NCBI GenBank assembly: GCA_032622095.1
Contig: CP136061.1
Span: 125,192,754 to 125,256,753, forward strand
DNA: 64,000 nt
DNA from: Siphonodentalium dalli
Taxonomy: Eukaryota; Mollusca; Scaphopoda; Gadilida; Siphonodentaliidae
Direction of reading: 5' to 3'
The number at the start of each line of letters is the position of its first letter. Position 1 is the first letter of the stretch. Shown piece by piece: positions 34,493 to 45,234 of the stretch. Position numbers and translations under genes: made by a program. The notes under the pieces are model-generated. The model was given only the letters and a program-made list of their open reading frames with translations. It made no database searches and was not told the origin of the DNA.

Positions 34493-35750
34493 TCGGCACT
34501 TCGGTTATATATACGCCCATATATTGCGAGAGAACAAACCTGATTTTGAAATTAGGGATCTAACCCCACAGTTCAGTACAATTTTACACTTCATTTGGTC
34601 TCACGTGCGTGATGATTCATCCATATTTCGATCCTTCCTAAACCACTATTTGCTGAACCATATGTTTCAGACAAAATTTTCTTCGTGTGATTGGTTGTTT
34701 GGCGTGTTGATCAGTTCAGTCAGTGGCACGGTATAATCATAAGTATGTTGATTATTTTGGTAATCTACGTGTTTACTTGAACCTGATATAGCAAATAATA
34801 TACTTCTTTAGCTGCCACAGATAATACCTGTCAGGGTATAAATTGGTTGTCTAATGGGAAACGAAACTCATTTGTTGCAGCGTTGTATATCTGGTGGTGA
34901 ATTTAGCTTTTGCAGTCTGCAGCTGTCGACATTGTTCATTTTATGAGGCCATCCTCAATCGCCTGTATTATCAAACATAAGAGTATTTCAAACTGCATAT
35001 AAATTGCTCATGTAGCAGCCGAAAAAGACCGACTTTTCACTTACTTTGACTATACTTTCAAACTTGTCCCACATGTCATTGTGAACGGTCGTGCAAATCA
35101 AATACTGGCACGGAACACATGCGAGAACTCAGTACTTTACTACAGTTGTATATAATTAGTAATAATTCACCACTATACTGTCCACATAAACCTGTAATCG
35201 TGATAATTGTTTCACAAGATACCTCTGACCAAAAGTTGCTGCACGGTAATACACGAATGGGCCAACAATGCACATGTTTTTAATACGGCATTTGCTGTGG
35301 TCTTGTCTCAAATAACTTACAGTAAGTCAGCGCATGCATGGTGCTATGCATGTGGTCCTGAGAAATTCACGAAGTAACCCTTTGGCATGACACCCGAACT
35401 TCCAGCAATGAAGGTAGCAACAAGAATTGTTTTCTATCAAATCGATAGTCGCAGATATCAACCATATATATGTATTCGATATATTTGTACGCATGTAGCC
35501 CAAGCTGAACAGATGGTTATTGCTCTTCGTATGTTAAAATTGACTGAGCTAGCTCGGACCCTGTGTCCTAAAACTCGCAGTCATATAATTCCGTCTTAAA
35601 CACCATACGATAAAATACACGATGACATCTATAATTTGAGTTGCTCTTATAATTCTTTAGCAAAACCGATTACAAAACCGAGATGCGTTTGTAATTATGT
35701 GTCCCAAGGCTTGCTTGGCGGACGGATGCCGTTGAAGTTAGTCGAATTAT
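34493..35750. other. Non-coding stretch
   Basis: Nothing recognised on either strand. Confidence 0.4.
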
Positions 35751-35754
35751 TTGC

Positions 35755-35880
35755 AAATAAAAAGACGTCTCTATGAGTCCCTCAGGGCATATTATCACAG
35801 TGCAATGAGTACCCATGGAATAAAGGTCGTCGACTTCCAGTGCAAGTATTATCCATCGAAGAAAGGTTGTCGATTTCTCG
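35755..35880 (+). repeat. Partial copies of the 66-bp repeat
   Basis: About two units, GCATATTATCACAGTGCAAT then GAGTACCCATGGAA and GTCGACTTC, matching the array at 40848-41140 five kilobases away. Confidence 0.75.
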
Positions 35881-36059
35881 TATTAGCAGCGTTTCATATT
35901 TTATTGAGCATCCTGTGTTTACATTACAAACAAATTTGTTTATTTCCCCCCAAGGGGGATATATAAAACGCGAAACTTCGTTTACCATGTGTCAAGAAAT
36001 TTCGCATGGGCATCAAGGAGTAAACGTTAGCCCGAAATTAATATTACTGTTCTTTGTTA

Positions 36060-36930
36060 TCATATGGAATCGTATTAATCCAGCCCCGAATCGCAGAATA
36101 CCAGCCCAAATATATTGGCAGTGTGTCGTGACTAAAAACCGCCCGAAGCTGCTAGGATCCGAATCAGCCCAGACCGACCGCATGGTATTTAGGCGGGATT
36201 TTAGAGACCAGAACAGTGCGGGATTTCATGAAACCCCTATACGCATTGTTTGGGGCCGCGGCCACGCAGAAGTGTGGCGATATTAACCCCTACTTTCCAT
36301 AATTTCAATATGGTATCTGCATACAAAATTGACATTACATGGCAGACTGTCCAGACCCCCATGTTGCCACCGTACCACTAATAACTCCACACATATATGT
36401 AGCGGAACTACCATCGACTATATTCGTATAGAAACAAGTGAGAGTCGCCCACCAAAGACGTGGCATGCAATTAGCACTCGAAATGGCGACATCGCGGGGT
36501 TTGTCGCTATGAAGCAAACAAGCCAGGACCGCCCAAAGGGCCGTCTGGGGTGATTTTAGTGACCAAAACATTGGGATGGGTTCACATGAAAACCCACACA
36601 CGCACGGATGGGGGCTGCGGCCGCGCATAAGTATTAACCCCTAACTTTCCAGAATTCCAATATTGTCACAATCGTACCACGAAGAACTCCACATATGTCG
36701 GTATAGCGGAACTAACGTCGACTATAGATTCGCGAAGTAATAAGGAATATTGCCCAGCATATCCTGGCAATTACCCCTCGATATGTCATCATCGCCGATG
36801 ATATGTTCGCCGCCAATGAAACGAACAACCCGAACCGCCCGCGTGACGTCTAATTAGGATCATTTTAGTGGCCATGCAGCATAGTGCTTGCATTTCACGA
36901 AACCCATGCACGCCATTCCTTGTGCGCAAG
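36060..36930 (+). repeat. Three diverged tandem units of 310-350 bp
   Basis: Recurring markers are ATTTTAG(A/T)GACCA..AC at 36192, 36552 and 36862, GGCYGCGGCCGCG-like sequence, ATTAACCCCTA..CTTTCC at 36284 and 36632, and TAGCGGAACTA..CGTCGACTAT. CpG-richer than its surroundings. No gene. Confidence 0.72.
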
Positions 36931-36959
36931 TTAATTTTAATGTACACTCAGCCTTGTAG

Positions 36960-37500
36960 GGGCATGCCGATATAGGGGGTTGGGTGTGCGTACGTATAGT
37001 GCACGGGGACACTGTCGTGCGTGTTTTCACGACTGGTTACATGCATTCAGGGACGCGGTGAACGATATATGTGCATGTTATCAAGACTTATCACATGTAG
37101 GGACGCGGCGACAGATAGTTTGGATGTACGTACATATTGCATGGCACAATGTCGGTCTATATGGACATTTCATGTGTACGTTATCAAGACTGGTACGCGG
37201 CGACAGAGGGTTGATGTGCACGCATACTCATATTATTTGGGACACTGCCTGGTCTATTTAAAAATTAGTTATACGTAGGGACGTGGCGACATGGGGTTGG
37301 GTGTACGTACTTATATTGCACGGGACACATTCATGATTCAGGTATATTTTATAAAGTCATGTGCATGTATGTTCCAAGGTAGGTCACATGGACCTTTCAT
37401 ATTGGGTTGGTGTGCCCAGGGTACTTATATTGCATGGGACACTGTTGGGTATATTTTAACAGCTCGTGTGTATGTTCTCATGGCTGGTCTCTTAACTGCA
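36960..37500 (+). repeat. Five diverged tandem units of about 85-135 bp
   Basis: Units start near 36975, 37110, 37203, 37290 and 37402 with GGGTTGGGTGTACGTACTTA, then TATTGCAYGGGACACTGT. Spacer parts include TTATCAAGACT and GGGACGYGGCGACA. It abuts the preceding array but its unit is unrelated. Confidence 0.75.
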
Positions 37501-37599
37501 TGCCCCTTGAACCAGACCGAAATGTATCATTATCACCCCTCTCCTCGGGTTAATAACTTCCAATATATGCAGCAAGTTTGAATTGTTATGAGAAAAAAG

Positions 37600-40342
37600 T
37601 GCCAAACCTCAAACTAATTGCAACACAATGTTTCTTAGCAAGAATAAGTCTATTAACGGTTAACCCATTATAAACCTCATACTAAAAATAAAAAAGGATC
37701 AAGAAAGGCGAAATTGATCAATTTTGTGAAATTTGCCAAAATTTGGTAAAATACTCAATTTATGCCTTTTCAAGAATGTTTATAACAACCTCAATTTCAC
37801 AAGTCATTCCATTTGTATATCCATTTTGTAGAGTACAAAATTCTGATTACAGAGCAGCAAACATGTTCCAATACGTTGAGTGTTTTTCGAGTTATGTGCC
37901 TCCAAAATTGGGAGATTATCTAATTGTGGAGACTCAATTTCTAAGAATTAGCTAAAATCCATATTTTATGGTCCAGTATTTAAAAAAAGGATATCTTGCT
38001 ATCTTGCTTGTATTAATTTCCTATCTAGATTGTGCACAAAAATTATTACTTTATGCATCTATGATTGAGAAGACAAAAATGGTCTTAAACAAAATGAGTG
38101 TTCCATTGTATAGCCAAATTTGCCTTGTGACACTGAACTGGTATGATGAAATACCATATTTGAAGTCATACAACTCGATAAATTGATAATCATATGCCCT
38201 GTATATCTAAAAACCTCTTGATACTAGGTTAAATACACTGTGTTGGAATTGCTAAACACAGTTGTGCCAAAAAACAAATTATGAATCCTTGGTATTGAAT
38301 ATTTTCAAAAAAATGCCATGTTGGACTGTTTTTGTCCATTTTAAAAGGTATTTTTGTGCACAATAGTAAACAGCAATGAACACAATTAGTGTTTAATGTG
38401 TATAATCATTTGAACGTTCCCCCTAAAACACTTATGTTGGGAAAATAGGATTACATTGATTAAGCCAATCAACAGTTACTGGATTTCACAGTATTTTTCA
38501 AGAAACTGACTCCAAATTTGAACGTTGATAATGCGGTATGTGTAATCACAAAAGGCTATAATCTTGTCACCCCATATTCTAGTCATTGCAGACAAAAGTT
38601 GTTTTATTCTAGTTTGTGTAGATTGTTTCATTAGTACTTGAGTGGAGGTATATTTAGAACTTAATGGGCATGGCATATAGAATAATCCCGAAATAATAAT
38701 TCGCCATCGAGTGGCAACACGAAGGATCGTAGCTCTGAATGTGAACATCAGATCAGGAAGCAGTAAACTCTAAATTAAAGAATGTTTGTAGTACTGTTTT
38801 ATGTATCAAGATCCATGTTTTTTGAGATTTTGTCAATATGGTTTCCCCTACCCCATTTTCCGATATTCAAATTTGGAGTCAGTTTCCAGAAACATGAGTG
38901 AAATCCAGTGACATTCAATGACATATCTATCCAATGTAACGCTATTATTTCAACACTAAGAGTTTTAGGGTAAACGAACATTGCTTTTACTATTTATACA
39001 CAAAAACCTTTAAAAATGGACAAAAACGCCCCGAAATCGCATTAAAAAAAAAAAGTTAACTCTGAGGATTCATTGGGCCATAAGTTGATTTTCTACACAA
39101 TGTTTTTCGAAATTCCCTCACAGTGTGTTTAACCATGTATACTTAAGTTATTATGAGATATGCAGGGAACATGGATATATATTTATTGAGTTGTATGACC
39201 TGAAATATGCTATTTCATCACGACGGTTCTCGATCACAGGCAAATTTGGCTGTCCATGTAATGGAAGACACAATTTGTTTAAGAATATTTATTTTTATTT
39301 TTGTCTTCTCAATCGTAGATGCAAAAGGAAATCATTTTGTTTGTGCACAATCTAGAGAAGACATTAATAAAACAACAAGAGATCCCTTCATTTTCTTTAG
39401 TTTTCAAAATACAAGACCATAAAAAAAGGATCTGAAATTAGATAAACTCCCAATTTTGGTGGCAAATAACACGAAAAATACTGAACGTATCTGGGAAAAG
39501 TTTTCTGTTCTGTATTCAGGATTGTCTACGCACTTTACAAAATGGATATACAAATGAAAGGCCTTGTGAAATATTATTTTTTATTAACATTGTTGAAAAG
39601 CCATAAATTGAGTATTTATCCCACAGGGTTAGAGTGAAAGACAACAACTGGAATGCGTTTATAGTTACCTCTTTAGAAAAAACATAATTATTTACATGAA
39701 GCCGACACAATAAATGTAGTACTAACCAATACAAACATGTGGGTGACAATTTTATGAGGCACAATAACCGCCTATATAGATGCAGGCCAAAAGGGGGGCA
39801 GACATTAATCTAATACGTAATTCCCAAAACAAAAACAAAAAAAACAAAAAACGGGGAAACCGGGAGGCTTGTCAAACTAAGCGACCGTCTTCGGCGACAA
39901 ATTTATTGGAAAGAAAGTTAACACAGTCACTTCGCGCATTCTTTCCGGCAAAAACATAGTTCCCACGATTCTGCTCTGCAAATTATTCCCATTCGCTAAC
40001 TAAATAGCATTACTGCCAAAATACTTGTACTTTATAATTATGTTTTATTTTCGTCTAAGTACTTCGCAACATCAGTGTATAGCTGACTTATCTGTCATGC
40101 GGTATGGTGTAGTGATCGATACCAGTGAAAGATCTCGCTACCAAACATGTTTGGGATAAAATACGTCGCTCTCATACGACTATGTTTTTACCAAATTTTG
40201 ACAAATTTATTTAACAAAATTCACAAATTCATCAATTTCGCCTTTCTTGATTCTTTTTTATTTTTAGCATGTTGCTTGTGATGGGCTAATGTACTTATTC
40301 CCAATGAGAAAGTTTTGTTGCAAATAGTTTGAAGGGAAACCA
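37600..40342. mobile_element. 2.7-kb foldback element with ~950-bp inverted arms
   Basis: The left arm (37600-38560) and the right arm (38850-39613 plus 40185-40342) are imperfect inverted copies. Matches in order include CAAACTAATTGCAAC, TCAAGAAAGGCGAAATTGAT, AAATTTGGTAAAA, TGCATCTATGATTGAGAAGA, TTTTTGTCCATTTT and GAAACTGACTCCAAATTTGA. The right arm is interrupted at 39614-40184 by a foreign ~570-bp segment. Open frames up to 90 codons have no known domain. Superfamily unknown. Confidence 0.82.
39614..40184. other. 571-bp insertion in the right arm of the foldback
   Basis: The left arm reads GAGTATTTTACC (as complement) without interruption, whereas here GAGTATTT and TTTTTACC are 570 bp apart. 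The insert begins ATCCCACAGGG and ends GACTATG. I do not recognise it; boundaries are good to a few bases. Confidence 0.6.
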
Positions 40343-40847
40343 CACATGCACTGGACTTTTAACATAATACTAAAGTTCTGGTGTTGCCAATGATATAATT
40401 GCTCTAAGCTCTTACGTCATTGTGCGTGCCGGTAATACACGTGTGTCTTGCCAAATCATAAGGCAGAATTTAGGGTCTAATTGTGTTATAAATATATATG
40501 TTAAATGTATAATACTTTCTAAATATACGTGATTAAATCTTGTAAAATAGTTCATGGGGGATCTGATGCATGCATCTTCTTTTCTTGTAAAAGACTATTG
40601 TAGGGTGAGCGAATGGGGATTGGAGCACAAGTCATAGCAACTTAGGTGGAGCTCCTGCTGCTAAATGTTCAACACAGACAAATTCTGAATAAACAAACAA
40701 ATTCCATAATGTTCTCGATTCAAGTTAGTATACGGCTGGTGCTGTTCACTAACTGTAATGCATCTGTTCATCGCCAAATCGCAATGAGTTTATAATATAC
40801 TTTTGGACAGCTGCGAATAGGTTTTGGTCTACATGCGCAACTCTTGA
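40343..40847. other. Non-coding gap
   Basis: No gene recognised. Confidence 0.4.
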
Positions 40848-41140
40848 TTGCACCAAAGATACCTATGGACTGTCTGTATCGTGCACAGTGCAATTCGTAC
40901 GCATGGGAGAAAGGCTGTCGACTTCTCGGTACATCAAGGCATATTATCACAGTGCAACGAGTTCCCATGGAAGAATGTTTGTCAACTTCTCGGTACGTCA
41001 AGTCATAGTCTCAGAATACAAAGAGTACTCATGGGAGAAAGGCTGTCGACTTATCCGTACCTCAATGCATATGATCACAGTGCAATGAGTACCATGCGTG
41101 GAGTAAATGTTGTCGACTTATCAGTACCTAAAAGTGTGTT
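40848..41140 (+). repeat. 66-bp tandem repeat, about four copies
   Basis: The unit contains CACAGTGCAAYGAGTNCCCA, TGGGAGAAAGGCTGTCGACT and TCTCGGTACRTCAAGGCATA. Copies begin near 40883, 40950, 41011 and 41077. The same unit occurs at 35755-35880, on the other side of the foldback element. Confidence 0.85.
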
Positions 41141-41968
41141 TAAATTGAATATCCATTAGACTCTGTGTCTGGAGACTACAATGTATCGCATGCCGTTGGT
41201 GATTGTTAGCTGTCAGATTTATAAAAGAATGTTATGTGAACATATCAAATATCACATTTCAGAATTCCAAGAAGCGGATTAGATTTATATGAGAAGTGCT
41301 ATGAAAAGGATCCATAAAATGTCTGAGGACATGGCACTGTATGTGTGCTGGTTATCCGTATCGTCTTGTTAAATGGTGTTGTAATAAGGTACTTGCGTCG
41401 TTTATTATTTAACTAAAACGTAAGCTAAGGTGAATGCCAATACAAGCGGCCCAGCTATGGCGAAGCTATATCGAATTCTGATAAGCGCGGATGTTTATCC
41501 ACGCAAATAGAAATTAATCTGACTCGTGTATCTGGGCAATATTTCCGTTATTTTCCCGGCGTAGGTGGTTTCTACGCGCAACGGAGTGATTGTTAATGCG
41601 TGCCAGTTATGATTTGTCGTTGGAAAAGACCCAAGTCTACGGTGTGTATTCTGGTATATATCATCCAGAAGGCAATCAGGACACATTTATAATGTAGGGT
41701 TAGATTAGCAATAATCGAAAGTAATCATTGCCTCTATGCAGAGGAGATAGATCCGGAACATTGGCAAAACAAACTGTCCCTCAATACAGTGCGGTTCGAT
41801 TAGGAATGTTTGCACTTATAACTGGTGTCTGCATAGTTCGATTATCCCGCACGGTTTGGAAAGGTAGGCGCCCTGGCACAAATAAGGTGAACGATATGAG
41901 CGTGTTTCTCTGATATTGGTTTGTGTTCGTTTAATCGTATCTCACAGCATGCAAACATAATCTCATTC
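41141..41968. other. Non-coding stretch
   Basis: No gene recognised. Confidence 0.4.
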
Positions 41969-41980
41969 CATAGTGCAGAG

Positions 41981-42296
41981 GGGGGGGCCTCGGTGGCTCA
42001 ATCGGTTAGGGGTACAACTCCAAGCCGTTTCGCCCTCCAGCGCTGGCGATAAGGGTTCAAATCCACATGTTTCCATCGTTGACTTTGTAACTCGAAATCG
42101 TTATCTGGTGGAGTTACCAGTTACTCGCCGAGGGCCGGTGGTTTGCCGCACATGGTTGACGAGTTTATCAGCCATTGAAATCACTGTTAGATTAGTCGCA
42201 AGTGTGCGGATTTCCTCCACCACTAAAACTGGCAATGTCGTGATATGGCCTTAGTGGCTAAAGCGACAACAAACCCCAATCAATCAATCAATCAAT
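41981..42296 (+). mobile_element. tRNA-derived SINE, Meta-domain-like, with 12-bp target duplication
   Basis: The head is tRNA-like with RNA polymerase III A-box (TGGCTCAATCGG) and B-box (GGTTCAAATCC). The body ends with CGGATTTCCTCCACCACTAA, then TAAAGCGACAACAAACCCCA and (AATC)n. The segment around TTTCCTCC to AAACCCCAATC resembles the Meta-domain found in SINEs of many marine invertebrates. CATAGTGCAGAG at 41969-41980 is repeated exactly at 42297-42308. Complete, apparently recent insertion. Confidence 0.88.
41994..42064 (+). promoter_or_regulatory. Internal RNA polymerase III promoter of the SINE (A and B boxes)
   Basis: A-box TGGCTCAATCGG at 41994-42005 and B-box GGTTCAAATCC at 42054-42064, spaced as in tRNA-derived SINEs. 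Both are close to consensus. Confidence 0.85.
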
Positions 42297-42465
42297 CATA
42301 GTGCAGAGAGAGACGATAGGTCCGAAAAGGTCGCAATCTCGAGATTATTCTATCTATTAGTATATACTACAAACTGAGGTAAATACGAAGTTCGAAAATG
42401 TGTGCCACCAAACATCATTTTGTTTTTCACCGAAACACTTTAAATGTAAAAACATTGTGTTTTAA

Positions 42466-42986
42466 GGATAAGGGCGTCGTTAGCGGTGGGTATGCTGTTA
42501 AAATATTCAGCTCCGTCAAAAACAGCCATAAACAGAAAGAATAGTAAAATATAGACAGACTTTGTTCTTATACCAATCAAAAATATCGCATAAACAGTAT
42601 GTTATTGTCAAATGTTTTTTCCTTTGTTATGTAAACAAAAGCAAAAAACGTTACAGAACCTGGCTTTTGTTTAGACCCGGATATGGTAAACATAAAGAGC
42701 GTTATTTGTTACTGTTTTCCTGATATGGAAATAATAAAGAGCGTTTATATCATTTGTGTGTGGTTAACCAATAGAATTGCACTGTGTTATGTAAACAGCA
42801 GCAAAACTTCTGTAACACGAGCAGGTTCTTGTTTACGTACACCATCGTACGGCTTGACGACAATATACTATCTACGCACTGATTATATTTGACATATGAA
42901 AAAAACTGTATATATTTTAATATTCTTTCTGTTGATGGCGATTTGAACAAATATGAATATTTCTACAACGAACGCCGTGCGTGCCT
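42466..42986 (-). mobile_element. 521-bp TTAA MITE, subfamily B
   Basis: TTAA at 42462-42465 and 42987-42990. Ends GGATAAGGGCGTCG and, inverted, AGGCACGCACGGCG. The minus strand reads through the shared core: AAACGCTCTTTATTATTTCC, ATATCAGG, then a second AACGCTCTTTAT. Inverted relative to the copy at 55331-55850, same orientation as 58831-59349. Confidence 0.88.
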
Positions 42987-42990
42987 TTAA

Positions 42991-43793
42991 GGGTCGAAAT
43001 ATAAACATTTGTTAAGAGCCTGTGGTCTCTGTCCATTTGAATCGCTAGCCCATGAAAAAGAATATTGTACGCATAGCCCGCGTGTATCTACATGTACATG
43101 TATTCGACGTATATGGCGTATGCTGCTTCTGTAATCCACGTACATGTCCCATAACACACCTAGATAAACATGTACTTAGTTACTAACTGGGTGTGATACA
43201 GGACTGAGTACTATTGTTGACTCTTTAAGAAAGCATGTGTATTATTGGGAAACAAAGTTTCAGAACGAAAATGTTCTTCCCCAATAAAACTGTCACTCCA
43301 ATATAACTCTATACTAGTTACGCGCTGATTATGTTTGGCATATGAACAAAACTATATGTATTTTAATATTCCTTCTGTTGATGGCGATTTGAACACATAT
43401 GAATATTTCTGCAACGAACTCCGCCCGTGCCTTTAATAGTTACGGACGTCATAGCAGCGAAGAGGTTAAGATATATTGGATGTGTTGACAATAGGTGACA
43501 AGAAACTTTGTCAAAACTCAGGTATGAATATTGTTTTTTAGCAAATTTCAGCTCAAATACTTGGAGCAGAGAATAGAATTAACGAAGTACAAAGTCTTAA
43601 TTTACTACATCTAGTTGCCACTACATGCACCGAATTTAGGTAGAGGTACAAACGATTATGACTGTGTAAAATGAACCCGTGTATAGTGAACACATAGACA
43701 CATTGATATTGTCAAGTGATACAAGCCAAAACTAACTTACCCCCAATAATATGTTCAGGTGTAAGTATTTCAAACTTCTTTTCTCTGTTTCAG
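42991..43793. other. Intergenic or upstream intron, with one MITE fragment
   Basis: The stretch leads to the acceptor TTTCTCTGTTTCAG at 43780-43793, so at least its last part is intron. It includes the MITE fragment 43316-43432. No upstream exon of the receptor was found. Confidence 0.5.
43316..43432 (-). mobile_element. Truncated TTAA MITE, subfamily B end
   Basis: Matches the last 117 bp of 58831-59349 (GCGCTGATTATGTTTGGCAT to CGCCCGTGCC) and ends at TTAA 43433-43436. The other end is missing. Confidence 0.85.
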
Positions 43794-43905
43794 TCGTGGT
43801 GCTGTGCGCTTCCAGAGATGCTGTCAGAGACATCATGATCAAGGCACATGATCTCAAGTTTGACAACGGAGAATATGTCTTCTTTAACATCGATTTATTT
43901 AGTAG
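43794..43905 (+). CDS. Receptor guanylate cyclase (natriuretic peptide receptor-like), internal exon
   Basis: A 112-bp exon with acceptor TTTCTCTGTTTCAG and donor GTAAGG. It opens in phase 1 and closes in phase 2, and encodes 36 full codons starting VVLCASRDAVRDIMIKAHDL and ending NGEYVFFNIDLFS. The VxLCxSxDxVRxIMxxAHxL and GEYVFFNIDLF patterns are hallmarks of the ANF-receptor ligand-binding region of natriuretic-peptide-receptor-type guanylate cyclases. These membrane enzymes bind peptides outside and make cGMP inside. The next exon at 47237 continues in frame. Clearance-type receptors share this domain, so the cyclase half is inferred. Confidence 0.87.
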
Positions 43906-43977
43906 GTAAGGACCATATGTTAACACTGGCCATTTGACCTTTTCTATACTAAACTATCATTGCTGAGTTATCCCATA

Positions 43978-44038
43978 GGAAATGTTCAGATAATATGTTC
44001 AACAAACGTTTGTTGAACTTACGATCTAAACATTTCCC
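43978..44038. mobile_element. 61-bp TA-flanked micro-hairpin in intron
   Basis: GGAAATGTTCAGATAATATG at the left pairs with CGATCTAAACATTTCC at the right; the centre is CAACAAACGTTTGTTG. TA lies at 43976-43977 and 44039-44040. Same family as 31107-31165. Confidence 0.68.
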
Positions 44039-45156
44039 TAAGAAATAGGGCTACGTCTGCATTTGCATTTATCTGTCATCTGCTTTTATCACATAAACAT
44101 CCCTCCAAATGAATAATATATCATTCTATTGTGCACTTTTTAACTGATTGTGAGAATCCATTTAGCGTCAAATAAAAGGCAACGTACGATTTGAAGCATC
44201 ACACCAGTATCTCGTACTGTCCGACCGAAAGCTAACACATATAGCATATGCAGATCAATCGTATTTATTTCCTATTTATTGGTACTGACATATTTATTTT
44301 CACGGTTGTCTTGAAACATATTTTGTCTGCATAATATACAAAGGGCATTGTGGCACAATTGTTTGCAACCTATGAAGCCCCTCCCGATACAAAAACAACC
44401 TGGAACACGCATTATGGATATGAAGATGACGTACGGACGTATTTACATGGTGGTAGGTTTTGACATGTGTAATTTCTATTTGCTTCCAGATTTTACCTGT
44501 CGGGAGGTTATTTCTATGCTATTTCTATGCTATTTTCTAAGCTGTCGAAAATAGCCAACAATATTTTCCATTTTGGCCAAATTGTTTTTTTTATCCCAAA
44601 ATTAGAAATATAATTCAAAAACCCACACTGATTTTGTAACGGGAGCGACATGAGAATAAAATTAACAGTATGATAATCTGCTAGTTGATTATGTGATTAA
44701 TGTATTACAAAAGCACGAACGTCAGTCATTATCAAACAATGGATCACCATATGCAATAACACGGTAATGGGGATTAACTCTAATGAATCCGTTGTCTGTC
44801 ATAAGGCTGAATGGTAGATTGTGGGTAGTAGTATATTGTCAAGTAACATTGGTGGGATTAAAGAAGTCTAGACATGGTATTTGGAATGTATGGACATAAT
44901 TATATAGAATGATACTGTATGATTGACGACTGCCAATGTACATGATAGTATGTGTGAATTAGTGGAAAAATATAATGATACACATGTACTAGATCTTGGT
45001 CTGATTTGTGCTCTGGAAGACAACACAGAATAATATATCTGAATGGGAGATTTGTCCATTTGTGAGGTATCTGTCACAGAATAGACCTACTTATATCCAG
45101 TTTTACAATTTTAATGATAAGCATTGATATGAGAGAATGATATTGAGATACCTTGC

Positions 45157-45234
45157 GGATTTAGATAAATGACTTTCGGCATAATATCGATATGGCGAAA
45201 TCGATATTATGCCGAAAGTCATTTATCTAAATCC
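45157..45234. repeat. 78-bp perfect-arm hairpin in intron
   Basis: Arms of 34-35 bp, from GGATTTAGATAAATGACTTT through TCGGCATAATATCGAT, are perfectly complementary around an 8-10 bp loop. A diverged single arm (GCCGAAAGTAATTTATCTAA) lies near 45470-45490. Confidence 0.9.

Noticed and set aside
40085-40170. Second tRNA-like SINE head inside the foldback insertion
   Set aside because: ATGGTGTAGTGATCG is faintly A-box-like but no B-box follows at the right distance.
41981-42064. Functional tRNA gene
   Set aside because: A and B boxes are present but the acceptor and anticodon stems do not fold as a tRNA, and the sequence continues into a SINE body with tail and target duplication.
44335-44460. 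Exon-like frame (FATYEAPPDTKTTWNTHYGY) inside the receptor intron with a GTAGGT after it
   Set aside because: The flanking exons join in frame without it, phases would need to match, the acceptor is poor (no pyrimidine tract), and I know no such insert in this domain.
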